DNA of 47,016 bases from Planctomycetota bacterium (GTDB lineage: Bacteria > Planctomycetota > Planctomycetia > Pirellulales > Pirellulaceae): positions 1-47,016 of the forward strand of contig JAJRVM010000117.1 of assembly GCA_024277285.1 (NCBI GenBank), read 5' to 3'. A model generated the notes under the pieces. The model saw nothing but the letters and a program-made list of their open reading frames with translations, was not told the DNA's origin and did not search any database. Positions 1 through 9,150 of this stretch are shown here, piece by piece. The translations under genes and the position numbers were made by a program. How positions within the stretch are numbered: the stretch's first letter is position 1; each line of letters starts with the position of its first letter.

Positions 1-402
1 AGCCACATCTCGCGGGGCCCACCACGGCCTCCAGCCATTATACAGCACGATCGGCAGAACGGGTGGCAGCAATTTCTTCCGGCCAACCTGGTCTTCATCG
101 ATGAGACGCTGGTACAGCAGGCCGACGTAGACCATGAGCCGAAGGGCCATAAACCGGTCGACGGTCGACTGGAATTCGATCAACAGGTACACATAGAGCC
201 AATCGCCCCGAAACCGGACCCGCCAGACCACGTCGTTTTCCCGCCGCTTGAACTGCAGGGAAACGAAGCTACCGCTCACCCGCTCGAGTGTCTCCAGATC
301 CAACTGCTCGGTCCAGGGCTCATCGACAAAACCGCGGATCAGATCGGCAACGAACCGCTTGTCCGAAAAAAGTGATCGGTTTCCCGCATCGTGATCGGTC
401 AT
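1..402 (-). CDS. Rpn-family nuclease / putative transposase-like protein, C-terminus cut by window edge
   Basis: Reading in from the ATG at 402, the frame stays open for 134 codons to the window edge. The N-terminus matches the Rpn (recombination-promoting nuclease, PF04754-like) pattern: an opening around LFSDKRFVADLIRGFV, then an acidic residue near 57 and the E-x-Q of LLIEFQST near 76-78, which fits the PD-(D/E)XK nuclease core, followed by RLMVYVGLLYQ and LPPVLPIVLYNG. Family members are DNA endonucleases linked to RecA-independent recombination, often in multicopy, rapidly changing families. The rest of the gene lies outside the window, so completeness cannot be judged. The family call rests on remembered motifs. 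Confidence 0.78.
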   Translation of the reverse strand, partial: MTDHDAGNRSLFSDKRFVADLIRGFVDEPWTEQLDLETLERVSGSFVSLQFKRRENDVVWRVRFRGDWLYVYLLIEFQSTVDRFMALRLMVYVGLLYQRLIDEDQVGRKKLLPPVLPIVLYNGWRPWWAPRDVA

Positions 403-807
403 AACGGTGTGTTACTACACCTCCACACAGTACCAAGAACAAGGGTCTCCTATTAGGTACATCACCAAACGAGTGCAAAACCCCTCACGGAATCGGAAAA
501 AAACGTGAAATCAGACTGTCTGGAATCACGGCGCGGCAGGTACACACGATTCCCGTAGCGCGGCCTTTCAGAAGCCGCTCCTCTGCAATACGACGGGTTG
601 CGAGCCCGAATTGCGATCCACTAAGTGTACCCGTGACACGAGGCCCCACATTGATCGCCACCGAGCTGCCGCGTCGCTGGCTCCGGAACAGGCCATTTAG
701 AGCATGTTTCCTGAGCCTTGATATCAGGTTCCTTGACACGGTCGCTGAACGGTTGCGTGCTGGGAGGGTCCACGACAAATGAAACTATTGCCCAGGGGAA
801 GTGCACC
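403..807. other. Intergenic region with one dispersed-repeat copy
   Basis: This is the divergent spacer between the Rpn-type gene and the helical protein at 808. No convincing coding frame is seen. It contains one copy (about 530-562, minus orientation) of a dispersed element also found near 24.6 and 29.2 kb. Both flanking genes must be transcribed from it, but I see no clear promoter. Confidence 0.5.
530..562 (-). repeat. Dispersed mosaic repeat, core block copy A
   Basis: On the minus strand this reads GGGAATCGTGTGTACCTGCC followed by GCGCC. The same core occurs at 24591-24633 (plus) as GGGAATCGTGTGCACCTACC and at 29181-29225 (minus) as GGGAATTGTATGCACCTGCC. The three copies lie in unrelated intergenic regions. 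The other blocks of the element are not visible here, so this copy is the shortest. Confidence 0.6.
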
Positions 808-1518
808 ATGACCGAGCTCGAGAAGGCCTTTAAACACTGGCAAGCGATGGCAGACTTGCAAGTCCAGTTCGTCGAGGCGCTGGGGGAACATAAGTTGCAA
901 ACGGCCAAAGCCGAGTTGGTGCGGGCCGTGGCCGCACAGAACTGGGCCGTCGCCCGCATGAAACACGCGGTGGCCACGGAGCTCGAAACGTCCCTGAAGC
1001 GTCTTCGACGCCAGCGACACCGAACACGCGGTGCGATCGAGCGACTTGGGCGACACGCCAAAGCAGCCGCCAAAATACGCAGCGGCGAAGATCTGCCGGC
1101 AAGCCAACTGAGTTTGATGTGGGCTGGCTATACCGTCTTTGAACGTCTTGTCCCCGCCACAGTGCTCGAAGACCTCATGAACACTTCACTGCACGCCAGT
1201 GCCCGGCAGGGACGTAGCTATGTTGATCCACGGCAGCCTGACCGACCGTGCCCCGATCCGCCCCAGGAGGTGGACAATCTGCTTGCCTTGATAGCTTGGC
1301 TCCGCCGCCACCGCCTAGTGCCGCGACGCGGCACGCACGCCTACCAGCAAGTGATCGGCGGGTTTGCAAAGATCGCCGCCGTTGCAACCACGGAAATCGA
1401 AACGCTCAATGCCAACTTTCGAGCCCTGGAACAAGACACTTATGGCACGTGGCAACCGATCATCATCGCTGCGTTGCCGGAAAGCCTGGATGTGAAGAAG
1501 ATCATCCGCCTGAAATAG
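808..1518 (+). CDS. Hypothetical protein, mainly helical
   Basis: This encodes 236 residues starting MTELEKAFKHW. I chose the ATG at 808 because an AGGGGAAG ribosome-binding site sits just upstream; an in-frame extension to 718 runs through repeat-bearing intergenic sequence. Residues 1-100 are rich in Ala, Glu, Lys and Arg with few helix breakers and may form a coiled coil. A Pro-rich linker (around 145-155) leads to a second helical section ending in a basic tail. There is no signal peptide, membrane segment or recognisable catalytic motif. Function is unknown. Confidence 0.6.
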   Translation: MTELEKAFKHWQAMADLQVQFVEALGEHKLQTAKAELVRAVAAQNWAVARMKHAVATELETSLKRLRRQRHRTRGAIERLGRHAKAAAKIRSGEDLPASQLSLMWAGYTVFERLVPATVLEDLMNTSLHASARQGRSYVDPRQPDRPCPDPPQEVDNLLALIAWLRRHRLVPRRGTHAYQQVIGGFAKIAAVATTEIETLNANFRALEQDTYGTWQPIIIAALPESLDVKKIIRLK

Positions 1519-1629
1519 CGAAGCACCCGCAGCCGGTGTGTCCCACAGATTGGTGTAGGCACTCACGCTGAGATTTCCGTATGATGCAGCTTTGCAATAC
1601 GGCGCAATCTCCTCGGAGCCTTGGTGGTC

Positions 1630-2337
1630 ATGAACACAATTAAACAATTAAGCAATCGACTGTTCCGCTATTTCCTTACCGGTGTCTTCGCGATCCTGCC
1701 GCTGGTGGTGACTTTCGCCATCGTGATCTGGGTCGCGGGCTTCTTGCAACGCTATGTCGGCCCCCAAACAACGGTCGGAACATGGGTCCAACACCTTGGC
1801 TGGCAATTCACTCCCACCAGCAAGCTACTGGCCTACGCCATCGGTTGGGCCGTCGTCCTGGGGATCGTCTTCCTGTTGGGCGTCGCCGTCGAAACGGGGG
1901 CACGTCGTGTGCTGCAGTCGTTGACCGATGCCGTGTTGAATCGAGTGCCGGTCGTCGGCAGTATCTACAACACTTCCAAACAACTGGTATCCATGTTGGA
2001 CCGGCAGGATCAAGCGGATCTGAAAGGGATGAGTGTCGTGTACTGCATCTTCGGTGGCGATCGCGGTGCCGGATTCCTCGCCCTGCTCGTCTCGCCGCAG
2101 GTCTACCACGTTGCTGGCCGAAACTACAAGATCGTGATCATTCCTACCGCACCGGTTCCCTTCGGCGGCGGCCTGCTATTCGTCCCCGCAGATAGTGTGA
2201 TTAATGCCGACATGTCCGTCGATGGATTGATGAGTATCTACGTGTCGATGGGCGTAACCGCAGCACAGTTCATGAAAGACAACGTCGTCAACGACGATGG
2301 GACGAAAGCAAACGCAGAGGACGAGAAGCGCGTATGA
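1630..2337 (+). CDS. DUF502 family membrane protein
   Basis: The product has 235 residues starting MNTIKQLSNRLFRYFLTG. I preferred the ATG at 1630 (GGAG at about 1615) over TTG/GTG codons just upstream. Two hydrophobic segments are clear: about residues 14-39 (LTGVFAILPLVVTFAIVIWV) and 72-92 (YAIGWAVVLGIVFLLGVAV). The following motif RVPVVGSIYNTSKQLV and the later PTAPVPFGGGLLFVP are typical of DUF502 (PF04367), a widespread inner-membrane family of unknown biochemical role. The tail after residue 220 is charged and probably cytoplasmic. Confidence 0.88.
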   Translation: MNTIKQLSNRLFRYFLTGVFAILPLVVTFAIVIWVAGFLQRYVGPQTTVGTWVQHLGWQFTPTSKLLAYAIGWAVVLGIVFLLGVAVETGARRVLQSLTDAVLNRVPVVGSIYNTSKQLVSMLDRQDQADLKGMSVVYCIFGGDRGAGFLALLVSPQVYHVAGRNYKIVIIPTAPVPFGGGLLFVPADSVINADMSVDGLMSIYVSMGVTAAQFMKDNVVNDDGTKANAEDEKRV

Positions 2338-2591
2338 GCCCAACCTTACCCGGCGGTAACCTCAAATCCTGACGCTCAGCCCATGGCGCTCCGTTCTTGG
2401 CTTGCGCGCAAGGCTCGCACCAGGAATCAAGCCGCGAATTACGCGCACACGTCTGCCGCACCAACGCGACGTTGTCACGGAGGGCATCATAATCGGTTAG
2501 TTTGCAGATACATGAAATGCGTTCCCATACCGTGTAGAATCAGGTTACCAGAAGACTCGAGCATATCGCTGTCAAGAAAGGCGCCGCTAAC

Positions 2592-3869
2592 ATGAGCACA
2601 AAAAACCGTTTTTCTCGCCGCCAGTTTCTGCAGAGTGCCACAGTGGCGACTGCCAGCTTCGCCGCACCGATGATCATTCCTTCGAGTGCATTGGCAAAGC
2701 CTGATCGGCCCGGCGCGAACGACCGCGTGATCATCGGCTTCATCGGCACGGGCGGCCGTGCTCGCCAACTGATGGACCACGTGCCAGCGGGTGGTCAGAT
2801 CGTCGCGATCAACGATTGTTACCAACAACGCATGATCGAGACGTTACAACAGAAGAAGAAGGACTGGAGAACCTACCACGACTACCGGCAAATGCTGGAC
2901 AAAGAGAAGCTGGACGCAGTGGTGGTGGCAACGCCCGATCACGGGCGGGTGATACCGAGCATTCACGCATGCCAGGCCGGATTGGATGTGTATGCCGAAA
3001 AGCCACTGACATTGACGATCTCCGAAGGGCGTGTATTGGTCAACGCTGCGCGCAAGAACAAGACCGTGTTCCAAGTCGGTAGCCAACAGCGGACCATGGA
3101 GATGAATCGATTTGCCTGCGAACTGGTGCGTGACGGCGGCATCGGCAAACTAAAGATGGTGCTGGCCGTGAAGTACACGGGACCACGCATTTGCGCGGGG
3201 TTGCCCGAACAGCCGATCCCGGATGGCGACAATTGGGATCAATGGTGTGGACAAACGCCATTGCTTCCCTTCAACCCCGCGTTGCAATTTGGCTGGATGC
3301 AATGGCGCGCCTATTCCGGTGGTGAGATGACAAACTGGGGCGCTCATGGCGTCGATCAAATCCAGTGGGCGTTGGGGATGAGCCATAGCGGACCCACCGA
3401 AATCTGGCCGCTCGCCTCGAAACCCGACCTGAACGGCGCCCTGCATATGCGTTATGCCAATGGCGTTGTGGTTCGATTCGAGCTCGATAAAGGGCCCATG
3501 GGCGGCGCCATTTTCGTTGGTGACAAGTGCAAGATCGAAGTCAATCGAAACAAGTTCGCGACCAACCCGCGTGGCTTCGTCAAGGATCCTCCGCAACCGG
3601 CGGCGGCCGAGATGTGGGAGGGGCCGGGCTGGATCGCGCGTCCCCATATTCAAAACTGGCTGGACTGCATCAAGACGCGCGAGAAACCCAACGCCGATGT
3701 CGAAATCGGTCACCGCTCGATCAGCGTCTGTCATCTCGCCAATATCGCACGCCAGCTTGGCCGCAAAATAACGTGGGACCCGCAACAGGAGACATTCCCG
3801 GGCGACGCTGAGGCGAGTAGTTACCTTGCCCGACCGCGGCGCAAGGGTTACGAACTACCGGCTGTCTGA
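2592..3869 (+). CDS. Gfo/Idh/MocA family oxidoreductase, Tat-exported
   Basis: This 425-residue protein begins with a twin-arginine signal: SRRQFLQ at 8-14, then a hydrophobic stretch ending near PSSALA (about 36). The mature protein opens with a Rossmann fold, VIIGFIGTGGRARQLM (about 47-62). It keeps the family signature DAVVVATPDHGR and the catalytic-type YAEKPLTL (Glu-Lys), with a C-terminal domain containing TNWGAHGVDQIQWALG. Relatives oxidise or reduce sugars with a tightly bound NAD(P), and exported versions are greatly expanded in planctomycetes. The substrate cannot be told. A GAAAGG-type ribosome site precedes the ATG. It converges with sdhB. Confidence 0.93.
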   Translation: MSTKNRFSRRQFLQSATVATASFAAPMIIPSSALAKPDRPGANDRVIIGFIGTGGRARQLMDHVPAGGQIVAINDCYQQRMIETLQQKKKDWRTYHDYRQMLDKEKLDAVVVATPDHGRVIPSIHACQAGLDVYAEKPLTLTISEGRVLVNAARKNKTVFQVGSQQRTMEMNRFACELVRDGGIGKLKMVLAVKYTGPRICAGLPEQPIPDGDNWDQWCGQTPLLPFNPALQFGWMQWRAYSGGEMTNWGAHGVDQIQWALGMSHSGPTEIWPLASKPDLNGALHMRYANGVVVRFELDKGPMGGAIFVGDKCKIEVNRNKFATNPRGFVKDPPQPAAAEMWEGPGWIARPHIQNWLDCIKTREKPNADVEIGHRSISVCHLANIARQLGRKITWDPQQETFPGDAEASSYLARPRRKGYELPAV

Positions 3870-3922
3870 TGCGGTCGGAAACACCATCGCGTTTTTCACC
3901 GACATGAAATACCGTGCCACCG

Positions 3923-4774
3923 TTAGCGGTCGAACCAGCTCTTGATCGCATGCACGGTGGCAGCGCGGCCGGCGCGGGCGATCGACGTGGTAAGCGGAAT
4001 CTCCTTCGGGCAGACGGCCACGCAATTTTGCGCATTCCCGCAGACCTGAAGCCCGCCTTCGGATGCCAGGGCATCGAGTCGTTCGCCGGCCAAATACCTG
4101 CCGGTCGGATTGGCGTTGAAGAGCATCGCCTGACTGATGGCATGCGGGCCGACAAAGCCATGGTCAAAAGCCTCGACCATGCGCTGTTCATACTGCTCAT
4201 CCGTTTCGTCCGGCTTTCGCACGACGTCAATCTGCGTAAATTGCGGGCATGCCTCCATACAGCAACCACAGCTCATGCATTGACTCAAGGGATAAAGCTG
4301 CTCCTGCACCCCCTGCGACTGGAGCGGGCCAGGCCCCATGTCGTAGTAGCCATCCACATTCACCCAGGCATGCATGCGTTTCAGCGAGTGGAACAGGCGA
4401 CTCCGATCGACCATCAAGTCACGAATCACAGGGAATTTGCTGGCCGGTTTCAGCTCCATCAAACCGGGACGATCCTCAAGCAAGCGGTCGACCAGTGCGG
4501 AACAAGCCTGCCGGACCACGCCGTTAATGATCATGGTGCATGCACCGCAAACTTCTTCCAGGCAGTTGCAATCCCACACCACGGGCGTCACCGCTTTCCC
4601 GTCAGCGGTCTTCGCAAACGTCGCAATGGACTGCAACACGCTGATCACATTCATGTCAGGCTGATGGGCAACTTGATGGCGTTCCCAGTAGGGAGGTTGC
4701 CCGGGTCCATCCTGGCGGAGGATGCGGACCTCAAACGAATCGATAGCTTTGCGTCCGTTTTGGGTTGCAGCCAT
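3923..4774 (-). CDS. sdhB: Succinate dehydrogenase iron-sulfur subunit
   Basis: SdhB (283 aa) carries electrons from the flavoprotein to the membrane anchor in the TCA cycle and respiratory chain. The 2Fe-2S ligands appear as CNCLEEVCGAC (about 69-79) with a later Cys at about 91. The 4Fe-4S and 3Fe-4S motifs are CMSCGCCMEACP and CGNAQNCVAVCP. It is the last gene of sdhC-sdhA-sdhB, 86 nt after sdhA, with a GAGGTG ribosome site. The two extra cysteines in CMSCGCC are close to the standard spacing. The gene order and anchor type match the Bacillus/epsilonproteobacterial b558 form, in which one anchor subunit suffices. Confidence 0.96.
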   Translation of the reverse strand: MAATQNGRKAIDSFEVRILRQDGPGQPPYWERHQVAHQPDMNVISVLQSIATFAKTADGKAVTPVVWDCNCLEEVCGACTMIINGVVRQACSALVDRLLEDRPGLMELKPASKFPVIRDLMVDRSRLFHSLKRMHAWVNVDGYYDMGPGPLQSQGVQEQLYPLSQCMSCGCCMEACPQFTQIDVVRKPDETDEQYEQRMVEAFDHGFVGPHAISQAMLFNANPTGRYLAGERLDALASEGGLQVCGNAQNCVAVCPKEIPLTTSIARAGRAATVHAIKSWFDR

Positions 4775-4860
4775 GGGCGTTTCACACCTCGTGAATATGA
4801 ATCAAGCGAAATAAATTTCCAGCCTATCGGGATGGTGGATCAAATGGCGAGCATGCGGCG

Positions 4861-6825
4861 CTAACTTGATGCCGCAGCCTGTCGGTCTTCCGCGCGTTGC
4901 TTCCACACATCTTCGATTACCTCGGCACCGACCAGCCCATACAGGCGTGGTCGTGGCGGGACCAGCGACGTATTCACGTCTTCATACGAAAGTTCGACGT
5001 CATTGCCTTTCCAAACGGCAATCGTTGACTTGAGCCACTTGCGGTTATTCTCTTCAAATCGATCGCACCATGCTTCCGCCTGCGCACGACGCTCGACCGG
5101 ATCTTCGGCCGTCAAGCAAGGCATCGCAAAATCGGGCTTGTAATGAGCGCCGCGACATTCATCGCGTGCCAACGCCCCTTTGACAAGTGTCCGTGCCAAG
5201 GGAAACATATCGATCAAGGCCTTGGTGAAGACGACGTTCTGATTCGTCCATTTGCCCGTATCCGACAGCGAACAGCGCTCGGCTCGCTCGGCCAGCTCTT
5301 CCACTTTTTCCAGTGCTTCCTGCAACTGATCGTTGCGGCGCACTACCGTGGCCGCCTTCGTCATCACGTCGCCCAATTGTTGGTGGATCAAATAAGGATT
5401 TTCTCCTCCGGTCGCGCGTGACAATAGCTGATCGTGCAAATCTTGCTGTTGCTTAACGGCGTTGTCAAACAGAGAAGCTTCCTGGTCAGCCGCCGATTTG
5501 TCGAGCGACTGCAGAAGCGTTTCAATGCCGGGTGCGACAAACAACCCATCGAAAATGCAACTCAGCAGCGAGTTAGCTCCAAGGCGGTTGCCACCGTGGT
5601 ATTGATAGTTACACTCACCGATCGCATAGAGCCCGGGAATGTTAGTAACCATATTCGTCGGTGAACCCTCGACAAGCCCGCCGTCGGCAGATGGCTCGTA
5701 GTCGGCCCATAAGCCTCCCATCGAATAGTGCACCGCGGGGAAGATCTTCATCGGCATGACGCGTGGGTCAACACCTTGAAACTTCTCGTAGATCTCCAAG
5801 ATACCGCCGAGTTTGCGGTCAAGCTCTTGGACCGGAATGTGCGTTAGATCCAGGTAGACGCACTGTTTATCCGCCTCGACACTCAAGCTCTCATTGACAC
5901 AGATATCAAAAATTTCACGTGTGGCAATGTCACGTGGGACCAGGTTGCCGTACGCCGGATAACGTTCTTCCAGAAAATAGAAACGCTCATTTTCGGGAAT
6001 GTCACGTGGGTTTCGTGGGTCTTGCGGAGTGCGTGGCACCCACACGCGTCCCCCTTCACCACGCGCCGATTCGCTCATGAGACGCAGCTTGTCAGCGCCC
6101 GGAATGGCCGTCGGATGAACTTGAATGAACTCGCCGTTGGCGTACTTGGCACCGCTTTGGAAACAGCGACTGGCGGCACTGCCAGTGCATACCATCGACA
6201 TCGTCGAACGGCCGTAGAGCAACCCGCATCCCCCCGAACCAACCAGGACCGCATCAGCGGGAAATGCACGGATCTCCATCGAAATCAGATCCTGCCCCAC
6301 ACAACCGCGGCAGACACCGTTGCCGTCGGTGATCGGTCCCAGAAAATCCCAAAACTCGTATTTCTTGACGCGTCCCTCTGCTTCCCATCGACGTACCTGT
6401 TCGTCCAAAGCGTACAGCAACTGCTGGCCCGTCGTCGCGCCCGCAAAAGCAGTCCGCTTGTACAACGTGCCGCCGAACCGCCGACGATCCAAATAACCCT
6501 CCGGTGTGCGATTAAACGTCACCCCCAAACGATCCATGAGATCGATAATCTTCGGCGCCCAATAAGCCATCTCTTTGACAGGCGGCTGATGCTGCAGGAA
6601 ATCGCCTCCGTAAACCGTGTCGTCCAGATGCTTCCATTCCGAGTCGCCAAGCTGCCGAGTCTGATCGTTGCACGAGTTGATCCCACCTTGTGCACAGACG
6701 CTGTGCGAGCGTTTGACCGGCGTCAAACTCATCAGGTCGACGTTAAACCCCAGTTCGGCCAACTTCATTGTGGCTGCCAGCCCTGCTAGTCCGCCACCGA
6801 CCACCATCACTCGTTGTTCTGCCAT
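4861..6825 (-). CDS. sdhA: Succinate dehydrogenase flavoprotein subunit
   Basis: SdhA (654 aa) oxidises succinate to fumarate. The FAD-binding motif VMVVGGGLAGLAA is at 6-18. The covalent-flavin histidine lies in KRSHSVCAQGGIN (about 38-50). Substrate-site motifs include ESARGEGGRVWVP, the VHYSMGGLW stretch and HGGNRLGANSLL near residue 435. The start is supported by AGAGG upstream of the ATG. It follows sdhC by about 115 nt, a gap that carries a 15-bp tandem repeat, and precedes sdhB. Length and motifs match the soluble-subunit family closely, and nothing is missing. Confidence 0.97.
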   Translation of the reverse strand: MAEQRVMVVGGGLAGLAATMKLAELGFNVDLMSLTPVKRSHSVCAQGGINSCNDQTRQLGDSEWKHLDDTVYGGDFLQHQPPVKEMAYWAPKIIDLMDRLGVTFNRTPEGYLDRRRFGGTLYKRTAFAGATTGQQLLYALDEQVRRWEAEGRVKKYEFWDFLGPITDGNGVCRGCVGQDLISMEIRAFPADAVLVGSGGCGLLYGRSTMSMVCTGSAASRCFQSGAKYANGEFIQVHPTAIPGADKLRLMSESARGEGGRVWVPRTPQDPRNPRDIPENERFYFLEERYPAYGNLVPRDIATREIFDICVNESLSVEADKQCVYLDLTHIPVQELDRKLGGILEIYEKFQGVDPRVMPMKIFPAVHYSMGGLWADYEPSADGGLVEGSPTNMVTNIPGLYAIGECNYQYHGGNRLGANSLLSCIFDGLFVAPGIETLLQSLDKSAADQEASLFDNAVKQQQDLHDQLLSRATGGENPYLIHQQLGDVMTKAATVVRRNDQLQEALEKVEELAERAERCSLSDTGKWTNQNVVFTKALIDMFPLARTLVKGALARDECRGAHYKPDFAMPCLTAEDPVERRAQAEAWCDRFEENNRKWLKSTIAVWKGNDVELSYEDVNTSLVPPRPRLYGLVGAEVIEDVWKQRAEDRQAAASS

Positions 6826-6900
6826 CTGCTAACCTCTTATCCGTCACTTGAAGGAGGTCTGTGCCCATACCCGTACACGCCGTACCGTGCACCTGCTCGT

Positions 6901-6945
6901 GCGCCACTCACTAATGCGCCACTCACTAATGCGCCACTCACTAAT
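6901..6945. repeat. 15-bp tandem repeat (3 copies) spanning the sdhC stop codon
   Basis: The unit GCGCCACTCACTAAT occurs three times, perfectly, at 6901-6915, 6916-6930 and 6931-6945. On the minus strand each unit contains TAG-TGA. The copy nearest the gene supplies the sdhC stop, and because 15 is divisible by three, the next two copies repeat an in-frame double stop. It lies between sdhC and sdhA. Confidence 0.95.
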
Positions 6946-7750
6946 GCGCTGTGACATCCTCGTGTTCGACACGCTTATGTTCGTCCGCGGAAATCTCGCC
7001 GGCAGCCACTTTCGCCTCGTACATCTTATTTTCCACTTCCACTGCCTTGGCATGATCGACCGTCACCGCGCCGTAGAGCGCCGCCATGCCGATGACCGCC
7101 AGGAACAGACCGCCGAGTCCACAGACCCAGTTGGCACGGCGCTGCGCGGCTGGGCTGGTCCAAACGCCCCAGGTGATCCCCATTGTCCAGATGCCGTTGG
7201 CCAAGTGGAACACGCACGAGAGTAAACCAATCGCGTAAATGATCGGAATCACGATGCTAACCGCCATCGCTGCGCCCAAGGTCGACGGTGCATTGAAGGC
7301 CCGAAACTGGTGCCCCCCCAACGGGTCCGCCACGTTAGTGAGCCACGCTTCGGCGTGGAACCAACCATGCATGTGAAACACATGCCAAAGAATAAAGACA
7401 AATGCCAGGATTCCCGTAATCCGCTGCAATGTGTAGCGGAAATTGTTCACGTAGCGATACGTGCCCGAATTCATCTGTCCACTCAACACAATCACGAAAC
7501 CAAAAATGCCGTGAAATAGGATCGGTAGAAAGATGAATGCCCATTCAACCAGCGGCAACAGACGCCCGACCGAATGAATCTGATACACCGCGCGCTGAAA
7601 AGTTCCAGGGCTCTCCAACACGCTGGCATTGGCAAACAAATGGACGGTCATGAACGCGCCAACGGGAATCAGGCCACTGAGCGAATGGAGCCTTCGAATC
7701 AGAAACTCGTGCCGCGTCAGGAAGGGCTGAGGGGTCGATGATGTAGCCAC
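6941..7750 (-). CDS. sdhC: Succinate dehydrogenase cytochrome b558 subunit
   Basis: SdhC (269 aa) anchors the complex and binds haem. I place the start at the GTG at 7750 because AAAGGA lies just upstream and the conserved N-terminus (FLTRHEFLIRRLHSLSG) follows. Upstream in-frame sequence is intergenic and contains repeats. Five hydrophobic segments are visible, with His residues suited to haem ligation in FMTVHLFAN, ILFHGIFG, FILWHVFHMHG and CVFHLANGIW. This matches the single-anchor b558 family. The C-terminus is charged and ends in a stop lying within a 15-bp tandem repeat. Confidence 0.92.
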   Translation of the reverse strand: MATSSTPQPFLTRHEFLIRRLHSLSGLIPVGAFMTVHLFANASVLESPGTFQRAVYQIHSVGRLLPLVEWAFIFLPILFHGIFGFVIVLSGQMNSGTYRYVNNFRYTLQRITGILAFVFILWHVFHMHGWFHAEAWLTNVADPLGGHQFRAFNAPSTLGAAMAVSIVIPIIYAIGLLSCVFHLANGIWTMGITWGVWTSPAAQRRANWVCGLGGLFLAVIGMAALYGAVTVDHAKAVEVENKMYEAKVAAGEISADEHKRVEHEDVTAH

Positions 7751-7980
7751 CGGATTCCTTTCAATCCCACCACTCTTGGGAAGAATAACGAGTTGTAATT
7801 GGGCCGTGCTAAAGAAAAGGTTGCAATCCAAATTGCCCGCGTTCACAGCAGCGCGTTTACAGCAGCAAGATAGAGAAACGCTGCACAAAAACCTGCTCCC
7901 TAGTATACGGTCCTCGTGATGTGACGCAACAGGTGACGCTGGGGCTAGTTCCAACACGCTGCCAGTCGTGTGGCCCAAGC

Positions 7981-8019
7981 CGAGTTGACGAGCCGAGTTG
8001 ACGAGCCGAGTTGACGAGC
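7981..8019. repeat. 13-bp tandem repeat, 3 perfect copies
   Basis: CGAGTTGACGAGC is repeated at 7981-7993, 7994-8006 and 8007-8019, then decays into CGCGG. It is non-coding, upstream of sdhC. Its unit is unrelated to the other arrays. Confidence 0.95.
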
Positions 8020-8420
8020 CGCGGCGCAGCGAAGTCGAGCCGCCACAAAGTCGTTCGGCGGCGGACGGAATGCGCCACCTCACTTTCGGGCGCATCGCGC
8101 GGAAACGCTGTCGTTTTGGCAGCAACCGCGCATCCGTTACCGCTGTAGAACTGCTGCCTTCGTTGCAACCGCAATCTTGACTTAACCGCACAAACAACAC
8201 GCAACACATTACAGCAAACGACCTTACGCCATTTCACACACCGCAAAAAGAGGGTTGAAACCTGAACTTGGCACTGAAGTTGCTCTTCATGAGTCCACAA
8301 CGGAAAGATTTGCCGCTTGGAGAATCTGTCGTAGTCTTCAATACTGCTTATCGGGTAACCTGGAAGTGGGAGAGCGCTACCGGCAATAGTGTTCGCCAAG
8401 CAGAAGGCCCGCGCGAACCA

Positions 8421-8465
8421 GTGACGTTTAACACGGTGACGTTTAACACGGTGACGTCTAACAAC
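8421..8465. repeat. 15-bp tandem repeat, 3 copies, abutting the receiver gene start
   Basis: GTGACGTTTAACACG occurs at 8421-8435 and 8436-8450; the third copy (8451-8465) has two changes. The array ends one base before the ATG at 8467, where the ribosome-binding site of the receiver gene would be expected. Confidence 0.93.
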
Positions 8466-8466
8466 G

Positions 8467-8910
8467 ATGCAGAGGCATGCAGACGTGTTTGTGTCCAGTC
8501 CGACCATGCTGATTACCGACGACGACGACGCGTTTCGCGAGACGTTGCGCAGCGCGTTCGCACCGCGTGGGTTCAACACGCTGTTGGCCAGCAACGGTGA
8601 TGAAGCACTGGAGATTGTGCATCGCGAGCCGGTACACTTGCTGCTGACCGATATGCACATGCCACGCATGACAGGGCTGGAGATCATCCGCCAAATCCGT
8701 CGTTCCCGTCTGCTACTCCCCTGTATCTTGATTTCGGCCAACGTCGATGAAGGCTTGGCCGAAGAATTACGCGAAGCCCAAGCGTTCTCGATTCTTAGCA
8801 AACCGGTTCGGTTTTCTGAAGTTCTGGGTGTTGTGCGCGACGCGATGCGAGCAGCCTACGGTTGGACCAGCGGCCTCACCGATGGTGCGGACTCTGACCG
8901 GACGAACTGA
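8467..8910 (+). CDS. Stand-alone response regulator receiver protein
   Basis: The product (up to 147 aa) is a single receiver domain. TDDDD at about 17-21 supplies the acidic pocket, the phospho-acceptor is Asp62 in LLLTDMHMPRMTG, and LSKP supplies the conserved Lys. There is no output domain, so it should act by protein contact, as CheY-like proteins do. The start is uncertain: the ATG at 8467 directly follows a tandem array and has no ribosome site, whereas the GTG at 8485 is preceded by AGAGG. No histidine kinase is adjacent. Confidence 0.85.
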   Translation: MQRHADVFVSSPTMLITDDDDAFRETLRSAFAPRGFNTLLASNGDEALEIVHREPVHLLLTDMHMPRMTGLEIIRQIRRSRLLLPCILISANVDEGLAEELREAQAFSILSKPVRFSEVLGVVRDAMRAAYGWTSGLTDGADSDRTN

Positions 8911-9150
8911 GAATGCGATTTCGCGTGCTCCGGGACGGCAGAGCCGCCACCCCCCTGTGAGCTACCGCTCGAACCGCGCTGAACCGCTCTCGCCGGGCGT
9001 TGCAATTTGCGCCCGTTGGGCGCTGGAATTTGCGCAAAGAAACAGGTCTAATACCCTTAGAACCTGTTACAAACCATCGGTAGGTACTGCCAATATCGAG
9101 CGAATCAACGGGGCGTGCCAGGTTGGATAACGGGTTCCTAGCAGCACGCC

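Larger units (their letters stand above)
7751..8466. other. Long divergent intergenic region with three short tandem arrays
   Basis: This 716-bp spacer separates divergent sdhC and the receiver gene. It holds a two-copy repeat at about 7839-7864 (GCGTTCACAGCA / GCGTTTACAGCA), a 13-bp triple at 7981-8019 and a 15-bp triple at 8421-8465. No convincing coding frame is present. The sdh promoter must lie here, but I could not assign it. Confidence 0.6.

Noticed and set aside
718..807. N-terminal extension of the helical protein gene to 718
   Set aside because: No ribosome site and poor composition; the ATG at 808 with AGGGGAAG is preferred.
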